64,000 nucleotides of DNA from Gaeumannomyces sp. JS-464. Lineage: Eukaryota > Ascomycota > Sordariomycetes > Magnaporthales > Magnaporthaceae. The stretch spans positions 9,672,001 to 9,736,000 of the forward strand of contig NGZR01000001.1 in NCBI GenBank assembly GCA_002197995.1, given 5' to 3'. A program made the translations under genes and the position numbers. Positions within the stretch are counted from its first letter, which is position 1, and each line of letters opens with the position of its first letter. The notes beneath the pieces are model-generated. The model saw only the letters and a list, made by a program, of their open reading frames with translations. It did not search any database and was not told where the DNA came from. This document shows, one piece after another, positions 55,950-64,000 of this stretch.

Positions 55950-58900
55950 GCTGGTAATATGTTTAACAATGGTGGAGGTTTTTCCTAAAGCTTAAAATAA
56001 TCGTTCGTGGGATCGTTTTCCGGTTGTTTTAGCGTTTTAGTAATTTCGTTTTTTTTAATTACATTATTAGCCATTTTTAAGTTAAACTAATCGATTTTAA
56101 CCGCTTTCCCTCGCTTTTTTTTAATATTTTTCGCGCTTTACCCAACCTTCGATTCGTACCGTTATCGTGTTGCTTATAATTAAATTTTCCAAAGTTTTAT
56201 TTAGTTAATTTTTAATTATCGCGTTTGCCGGATTATTTAATTTTACGATTTAACGGATTTCGTTAATTTCGCGGCTTTTATAAAATTTCTTAAATGCTAT
56301 AACATCGATTATAAGCCTTTTTTCCGCTATTATGCTTAATTGTACAAAGCATTAATATAACGAAAAGCTATCGGTGCAAATTATTAATTTCGGGGCTTTT
56401 TAGTTTAGCTTTTTAAAAATTATTGCAAACGCTAAATTAAATAAACGTAACTGCATCGAACCCGTTAACCATCCCGTAAATTTCACTTGCGAAAACGCTC
56501 CTCGTAACCCTTTTGCATTTAATTAACGTCTAATGCAAAATATCCGATTAATTAAAGCTGGTTTTTTAATCGTCGGATTTTTTATTGCCCAATATAATTA
56601 CAAACCGGTTTGTAAATTTAAATTTAAATTGTTGCGAATAATCCGTTTATAAAAGCGTAAAAATTGGTTTTTTGCAAATCCAATAAAACGTATTTTAGCC
56701 CTTTTTATACGTTATCGATTTGCCATTTAATTTTTTTATTTAGCTTAACCACGTTTTTTTATCCCGGGTTTTTAGTTTACGCCGTTACGAAATAGTCGAA
56801 TACGGCTTCCGGTTAGCATATAAAACTAATATGTGCGTTTTAAGCTTTTAAACGATATACTTATAACTTAAGCTTTTTAAATCGGTTTTTATTAATTTAA
56901 ACCTTTTATTTTGTTTTTTTGTCGAATTTCGAGCTTATAATTTCCTATTAGGATTTTGCACCCGTTAAAGTCGGCTTCGTTTCCCGGTTTAAAAATCGAT
57001 TTCGGTTTTGCATAAAAGCTTGCTTTTTAAATCGCTAATTCTTCCTTTATTAAAAAGTCCGGATTTTTAAGATTTAAAGCGTTATTTATTTGCATATTTA
57101 CGATCCCAAAGCTTTATCCGCTTTCCGAAATAAGTAAGCAAAAATCGTAGCTTAACGTTTAATAATTTAAGCGTTTTTTATAATGCTTTTGGTAAGTAAC
57201 CAACTAATGTAAGCTTAATTTCGCGATTTTGTAAAAAGGTTTAATTATTTTAAATAACGTGCCCGGTTTAAACCATATTAATAACTTTTTAAATAAGCGC
57301 AAAAAAACGTTTTTTTGCAGTTTTAATTCCGATTAGGTATACGTTTAACTAATATTTCGAATTATTAAATTAAACTTTATAAGCGTAAACGATAATGCGA
57401 TTATTAGGATTAGTTATTAGCTGCATTTTATAATCGTGGGAAATTGCGTAAAGATATTGTGTTTCTTTTCGTCGTTATATTTTATAACTACAAATTTCGA
57501 TTTTTTAAAGGCTTTAAGGTTTGTTTTTTTATTTGTTTATAATTCGTAATTTAAAAATCGTAACTTTATTAAAAGTCTTTTTAATAATCGGCTTAATTAT
57601 TTTAGCGCCGATAAATGCGTTTAGTATTTATTAAGTTAATTGTTTAAATGGTAAACCGGGAGTTGTAATTTTGCTTTTCTATTTAAATCGTGTCGTTAAT
57701 TAGTAAAATTAGTGCTTTTAACGCTTAAAAACGTCGTATGCATTTGCCAAAAGCTTCGTTTTACTGCAATTGCTGGTTATGCGTTTTTACAAAAGCGGCT
57801 TCGTTTGTTAAAAACTTTAGGTAATATAAATTTTAAGTAAAATGGTTGTTTAATTTTAAAGCTTTTTGTTTTGCTATTTTGCGGCTTTTTTTTCAGGGGT
57901 TTTTTTTCGGCGTTTTAGCTGTTCGGGTTTAAAGTATTTAAAAGGTGCTGGCTGCTTTTCGGATTTTTGCACGATAGGTTTTTTTGCTTTATGGTAAGGT
58001 TTAACCACCGTGCTTTTAAAAGTCGCGTTACCGTTAATCGTTTCCACCGTAATTAACGTGTTTATTATGGATAGGACTTTATATAAGCCTTATTATTTCT
58101 CCTTTTCCCGGAATACCAAAACCTTGCTTTTTAAAGCCAAAAAGCTCGGAAACACCCGTTTTATATTCGGTTCGTTACGTGCAGCCAGTGCTTTTTGCAT
58201 ACGTCGCTTATCGTATAAAGTCCGGATTTTTGCTATAACTTTCCTAATTTCGGCGGCTTTTTATACCTAAGTTTATAAAAGTAGCGATTCGTTATTAATT
58301 CGAAATATTGTTTTAAAAACGAGCAATGTAAAAATAAATGCGTCGGGGCCGGCCGTATCGTTTACGGCTTTTACTACTTTTTAAAGCATTAATTTAAAAT
58401 GCATAATTAGGCATTTTTATCGGATAATATTAAAAGCCCAGCGTAAAAAGGCGTAATATTTTTTTAATTTTACCGATTAATTAATACGCTTCGATTGGAA
58501 CCTGTTTATAAATAATTTTAAAAAGCTTTGCTTTCGTTTTTAAATTCGCTCGCGGCGAAATTAATACCGGTATCGTGAAAAATTACGTTAAAAGGCTTTA
58601 AATAAACGTCGATTTAGCACCGTTTAAAAGCTTCCCATGTTTTTTTTACCGATATGTTTTTAAAAAGCGCTACGGTATTAAAAGCTATATTTGCATCGAT
58701 TACGTAAAAAATTGGTTTATAATCGATATAAAACACGTTTGTAATAATTTTGTAATTAAAATTAATATCGTTTTAAAATTTAAATCGAAAGCGTGATAAT
58801 GCAAAACCTTTTTTTTAACAAAAATGGCACATTTAATTAATTATTGCGAAAGCGTCGCGATTAGCTTCGTGCTTTGCACGTTTTAAAACGTTTTAAAGTT

Positions 58901-61445
58901 TATTAATAAATGGGTGCTTAAAACGTTTATACATACCTTTTAATTTAGCTTTCGTAAAGAGAATTGCTTTCGCGATTTTTGTTTTTGTATATAAAGCTAA
59001 TTGCCGTTATAACGTGGGTAACGTCGTTAAAAAAAACAAAAAAATGGCCGTGGCTTTTTATAATCGAAACGCGCGTACCATCGTTTTTTATAAGCTCGTT
59101 ACGCGTGTTTTTTAAATAAACGTGCAATATATTTATATTTATAAAGCATAGTAGGAAAAAGGTCGAAATTGGAACTACGAAAAACGTAATTTGGCCGATC
59201 GGGGTCGAAATAGTGATTTTTCCGATGCTGGAAACAGCTTTTCCTAATTTGAAATTACGCGTTTTTTATGCCCGTTTATATTAATAACGAGATTTGGCTT
59301 ATAGCGTTAAAATGCGTAAATTTAATCCTTTCCGGCCGTAAAAGTTATTATTACATTTGTATCCAAAAGGATCTTTGCTATTATTTAATGCTTCGGATTT
59401 TATTTTAAACTAATACCTAATTCGTAAAAATATAGAATAAAGCTTGCCAAATCCCGAGTTTTAACGCTTATAAATACTGGGTAAAAGCCTTTTTAATTAG
59501 CTACGCGGCCGTAACGGAGGTTATAAATAGCTGCTTTATAATTCTCCTTTTTTTTTTTTTTAATCGTTAAAATTAAAAAATAGCTATTTCTCCTCGTCGA
59601 TGCTTTCGGGCTTTATTAATACGAGGAATTGGGTATATTTTTTGCGTGGTTTGTTTTGTGCTTTTTTTTATGCTTTTTACTGCTTTTAAAACGTTGTTAT
59701 TTTTTAAAAAGTGGCGTATCGATTTGCAATCCGGCTTTTGCAAATCCAGTAACCGCGTATATATAAGCGTGGACGGGGTTTTAATCGGAAAGATTTAAGT
59801 TTATATGCTCGGTTTCGATTTTTTTATCCTTTTTGCGATTTTTGTAATTTTTAAACTTCCGTTTTACAAAATAAATGCCGGGGGGTCGTGCGTTTTTTTC
59901 CATTCGCATTATGCTTTTAAACTAGGAAAATAGGCTTTTAAAAGTCCTATTAGGATTTATAAAAACGGTTTTAAACTCCGACACGTTTTAAATTGCTTTA
60001 AAAATGCTCGCAATTAGCTAGTTTTCGTTTTAATAGGAAGGTTCGAAAGCGCGTTAGCAATTTTGCAGTTTATCCAAAAAAATTTGCAAAACTTCCATGT
60101 TAAATTTATTTACGTTAGCGATTTTTAAACGAATTATTTAAAAAGTAATCGAGCTTTAATTTGTATAATATAATAATCGGTTAACTTCGATATCGAAATG
60201 CGTTTTAAAAATTATATAAATCTTTCGAAAAGTAAAGCTATACCCGATATACCGGTGTACTATTGCTTTGCTTTGCTTTAAAATGCTTAGGGAAAAATCG
60301 CATAAAGCTATAAAAAAAGTATTCCGAAAGCTTCGCATATAATTGCGAAAAATAAAATTTTGTCGTTTAAAATATTATATAAATTACCGGAATAATTGTA
60401 TTTTTTATCCTACGCGTTTTAAAATGCTTTTATTAAGCTTTTATTAATAACGGCGTTAAATACCTTTTTAAAAGGAAGTTATTTATATAGTAAACGTTAT
60501 AAACGCTAAGGTTTTATATTAAAAACGTAATGTTTTTTTATTTTGTAATTTATTAATCGGTTAAATGGTTTTCCCATAATCTTTTTGCTTTATGTACTTT
60601 TTATAGTAGGACTATGTTAAATGTTCTTAAAGCTAGGAATTGGTTGCTTAAAAGATCGGTGCGGTTTCGGGTAAAAAAAAGGGTTGCAAAAGGTTTAAAA
60701 ACGGTGGTTTAATTATTCGGGGGATCGGTGCGCGTAAACGGTTATTTTTAATAAAAAAATAAGGGGCTTTAAAACTTTATTTATAAAAAAAGTAAAAAAG
60801 TTTCGATAAAAACGAATTAAAGCCCTAGTTTAGCGTTTTAGCGATTTTTAAATTTTATTTCCGCTAGTTTATTGCTTAACGGTAAGCTTCGCTAACGAAA
60901 TGGCGGGTTGCATTATTCCGAAGGCATTTGTAGCAATAATCGGGGGATTAGCCTTTAAAAGGGTTGTGCGATTTTAAAAAAGCAAAAAGGTGTGATTTTA
61001 TAGTAAAAGTTTATTTTAAAAATTAACTCCCATTGTATAACTTGCATAATCCTTTCGCTAAGCTTTCCTTTTAATAAGCCGGGTACGGGGATTTTATAAT
61101 CTTCCAAATGCTTTTTAAAAACGCGGGTAATCCGTAAATCGAAGTCGTTAAAGTGCTTTGCTTTTTACCCCGCGTAGTTTTTAAATACGTCGTTTAAAAA
61201 GTTATCGCTATATTGTGTTACCGTAAAAAAGCAATGTTTTAAACATTTATGCGTTCCGGCGAGCGATAAAAGCCTAGTTTAATAATCCTTCGAAATTGTA
61301 TAATAGATTTAATAAAAAGGCATATCGATGTTTTTTACGAAGGATTTAAAAAGGTCGAATGTTATTAATACGCTTTTTATAATTATTTTTACTTATTGCT
61401 AAGGCCTTTTTGCCGTTTATTATTCCGGGAAATCGGATATGTTAT
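55950..61445 (-). pseudogene. copia D3 gag-pol polyprotein
   Basis: Minus-strand copy of the D polyprotein. Clear pieces: KKHGTRV-like integrase start at 58945-59127 (MHVYLKNTRNELIKNDGTRV), the gag knuckle region near 59.7 kb (here out of frame by one base in an A run), and the C-terminal RT/RNase H text near 56.2-57.5 kb. The expected start codon near 61440 reads ATA instead of ATG, a G-to-A change of RIP type. Confidence 0.8.
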
Positions 61446-61765
61446 TAGTAAAGGCGTAACGAGCGATATCGTTTAAGTAATCGATTTAAAAGTTTAGTCG
61501 CTTAACGTAAAAAAGTGCTTAAAAGGATTATGTAACGCTTTTTTTACGTTTGTTTAAATTTTATAAATAAAGGTTTAATCGCTTGCAATAAAAAAGTGCT
61601 TTTACTGCGTAATTAACTCCCGTGTAACGCGTTACCGAGCAGTGGAATTCGATTTTTTTACTTTTAAACTTTTACGTTAACCTAATCACTTTTTCGAAAA
61701 AGGTATTAAACGTTTAAATCCTTTACTTTGCTATTTATGTTGCCTTTTTAAGCAATACTAATTAG

Positions 61766-61998
61766 TGTTGGTAAAAGTGGTACTTTTATAAGCACGGAGA
61801 TTTTTAAAAAATAAACAAAAGTTTATAAATTTAAAACTGGTATTTGTAGTAATGCATGTTTATATAGGAATTTAGTTATAAAAAGGGAATTATAAAATCT
61901 CTTTTTATAAGCTCGTAAAAGCGCACGGCTCGTAGGCTTGCGGCTTTACGAGGCGTAGGCCTTTTTTAAATGCACGCGCTAAATTACGTGGATTAACA
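61766..61998 (-). repeat. 5' LTR of copia D3
   Basis: 233 bp, direct repeat of 54486-54720. Ends at GATTAACA, directly followed by LINE sequence. Confidence 0.9.
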
Positions 61999-63586
61999 CT
62001 TTTCGATATTAATCCTAATTTTACAACCCCGGCGGTTACGGCGAAAGGCTTTACCATATAACAAGCTATAAAAGCTTTACGGTGGTTAGGGTTTTTTTTC
62101 GACCAAAGGCTTAATTTTAAAGCTTACGTGGATAATAAGGCTGTAAAAGCCTAAAACGTTGCCAACCACTTCCAAAGGCTTACGAATTCGATAGGGGGAT
62201 ACCGGCACATTCGGTTTACAAAGCCGTTACAACGGTTATAATCCCTACGGCTTTATACGAGGCCGAGGTATAATATAAAGGTAAAACTAAACCATACCCG
62301 TATAAGCCGGCATAATAGCAAATCATTCGCTAAGGCTATTTAATCGAACGGGTCGATAAAGCTTTAACCGCGTTTTTTAAAACAGTGGTCCCAGCTTGGA
62401 AAACTACACCGATAAACGCATTGCATTACGAATCCGGCATTTTAAGCGCCTAAGCGCTTTTAAAATAAGCCCGCCTTCGTTTTGCGGCCCGTATAAATAC
62501 GGTTTTGGAAAATTACCTTTTAACCGCAGCGGTTAAGCCGGCTTTTAACGCTCGAGGGCTTAAAGCAGGCTTACCCGGCAAGTTTGCGACCTTTTTGCAA
62601 AAAACGGCCGAACTCTTTCCGGCTTGCACCCGCCCGGCCTACTTCCTTTATAAATATACGGGGCTTACGGTAACCACATAAAAAAAGCAAGCAGCCGCTA
62701 AAGCATTTATGGCGTAGCTTCGTACCTTTCCACTTACCGACGTTATAATATATAACGACGGGTTTAAAGCAAAGGACGGGGCAGTTGGATACGGCTGGGT
62801 AATATACCAAGCCGGCTAACGCAAACTTTCCGGGCACGGCCGGTTAGCGCATCCGGCGGAAGTATTTAACGGCGAAGCGGAAAAGGCCCGAATGGGCCTT
62901 CGTAAAGCCGTTTGGAGCTTCCGCAATTGCACTTTCCACTTATGCCTCGATAACACTTCGGCGGCTAACGGCTTTTTAAGTACGGCTTTTGATAGTTCGT
63001 AAAAGGCTTTTAAAAAGGTTTATTGCTTTATGAACAAGTACCAAATACACGTTCGTTAATCCCCGGGGCATACGGGAATCCCCGGGAACAAGGAGGCCGA
63101 TACCGAAGCAAAGTTAAGTACGGCCTTCCCGATCTTTTAACACGCTAAACTAACGGTGGGGGAGTAAAAGCTTTAGCCCGGAAAACAACCCGGGACGCCC
63201 GGAACGCATGGTTTAAAAACAACTTTCCGGATCGGTATAAGGCTATAGGCCTCCCGCCGGTACCACAACACACGCCCGAAGCGTTGCAATTGTACCGGAA
63301 GGTATTGCAACGGCTAATAGCCGCACGTACCGGCCACGGGGATTTCGACTGGTACTACCGAAAGTTCCAGCACGAAGACGATAACCCGTGCCGCTGCGGA
63401 AAAAACAAATCCCTTTTCCACTTTGTATTTTGCAAGTTAGCTAAAACGGCAAAAAACAAATGGCTTATAACGGACCCTCCCCCGGCTTTCGATAAGCCCG
63501 GATATTGGAAACGGCTTTTCCAAAAGCCCTCCTTTTTTGCTTCGTTCGTTAAAGCTACTAACTATTACACTATCGCTAAACGATAA
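61999..63586 (+). pseudogene. Tad-like LINE ORF2, 3' part (RT end, RNase H, zinc finger)
   Basis: Non-LTR retrotransposon text beginning mid-domain at the D3 border: ALRWLGFFFDQRLNFKAYVD (end of RT), then an RNase H region (HFPL.LDN.S.AANG-like near 62930, PG.YG.P.NKEAD-like near 63065-63100). The last 100 residues (63284-63586) are open: RLIAARTGHGDFDWYYRKFQ, then CRCGKNKSLFHFVFC, a CxC...HxxxC finger typical of the C-terminus of Tad-clade elements. The 5' part is missing. It is less AT-rich than the copia copies, so RIP was milder here. Confidence 0.8.
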
Positions 63587-64000
63587 TAACAAAGCCTAAA
63601 AAGCCTATATTTAACCTTTTCCTTTATATTATTAGGATTAATAGTAGGCTCGTTAATCCCCCGCACTTTAGGCCGGGCTTAAAGGAGGTTCCGAAAACCC
63701 CTCCCCCGCTTAAACCCGGCTTTACCCCTTTTCCGGCATACCCGCCGGCTAACAGCATTACTACCACCCGCAGCGCTTTACAACGCCCCGGCGTATTTTT
63801 ACGCCCTATTGTCGATTGCCCGCTCGCTAACAAAGAGCGCCGGAATGCGGCCCGACCCCCGTGTGCCTTCGGGTTTAATTTGTTAGCCGCTTTAATAGCA
63901 GCATATAGCTTAGTGTTAAGCTTAGGTAGCGTTAGCACGTTATATGCCCCTTGGGAGGCAGGGACTGGTAAATCCCGATTTACTAACGTTAAATATACTT
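63587..64000. other. probable LINE 3' untranslated region
   Basis: Follows the LINE stop. GC-richer DNA with a 104-codon minus-strand open frame (63624-63938) that is Gly/Leu/Lys-rich and looks like a shadow. No poly(A) or target duplication is visible before the window ends. Confidence 0.4.

Larger units (their letters stand above)
54486..61998 (-). mobile_element. complete copia D3, inverted relative to D1 and D2
   Basis: 7513 bp on the minus strand with LTRs 54486-54720 (3') and 61766-61998 (5'). Interior collinear with D1: polyprotein from about 61.4 kb leftwards to about 56 kb, then the extra conserved stretch. Outer 5-bp flanks CTTAC and CTTTT do not match, so no target duplication is seen. 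Confidence 0.88.

Noticed and set aside
63624..63938. 104-codon minus-strand frame after the LINE
   Set aside because: Low-complexity Gly/Leu/Lys composition and position in the LINE 3' region suggest a chance frame.

Overview
The window looks like chromosomal DNA of a filamentous ascomycete (Pezizomycotina, probably a Sordariomycete). Three things point there: a short spliceosomal intron with GTAAGT donor and GCTGAC branch site, gene families typical of these fungi (secreted S8 subtilase, fungal PD-(D/E)XK nuclease-like protein), and heavy C-to-T / G-to-A decay of every transposon in the pattern of repeat-induced point mutation (RIP). In the decayed parts CpA and TpG have largely become TpA while CpG persists. 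Gln and Trp codons become stops, and Asp and His in catalytic motifs become Asn and Tyr.

Layout. (1) 1-3266: a RIP-damaged Ty1/copia pol on the + strand whose last ~500 bp, including a probable 3' LTR, look unmutated. (2) About 3.3-17.9 kb: a GC-balanced gene island with a small helical hypothetical protein (- strand), a secreted subtilisin-like protease with one intron, a secreted Ala/Pro/Lys-repeat protein, a PD-(D/E)XK nuclease-like protein with a likely leader intron, and two or three weak small ORFs. (3) 17.9-64 kb: a stack of RIP-inactivated transposons with no recognisable host gene.

The stack can be partly read in order. A minus-strand Ty3/gypsy element (family A, 18286-34797) was hit by a complete Ty1/copia-type element (D1, 21860-29393, 5-bp target duplication TAAGC) inside its reverse transcriptase, and by a Fot1/pogo-type DNA transposon (30872-32732, TA target) between its pro/RT and gag parts. 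Next comes a minus-strand copia (C, ~35.9-48 kb), split inside its polyprotein by a complete minus-strand gypsy (B, 37276-44515). A second family-A end (48606-49887) follows, then a truncated + copy of the D family (D2, 49896-54485) abutting head-on a complete minus copy (D3, 54486-61998). Last is the 3' part of a Tad-like LINE (61999-~63600).

Most worth a second look: (a) family A carries, between integrase and the 3' LTR, an extra ORF on the opposite strand (Cys-rich segment plus coiled coil), followed in both copies by a 71-nt tRNA-like block, and in one copy by a 13-bp hairpin and a T30 run; (b) the three best host genes carry eight apparent frameshifts, at least six explained by loss of one base in a short homopolymer, which points to consensus error rather than gene death; (c) the head-to-head D2/D3 arrangement makes ~4.5-kb inverted arms without a visible target duplication. 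All calls come from reading the sequence and from family knowledge; no search or alignment was run.
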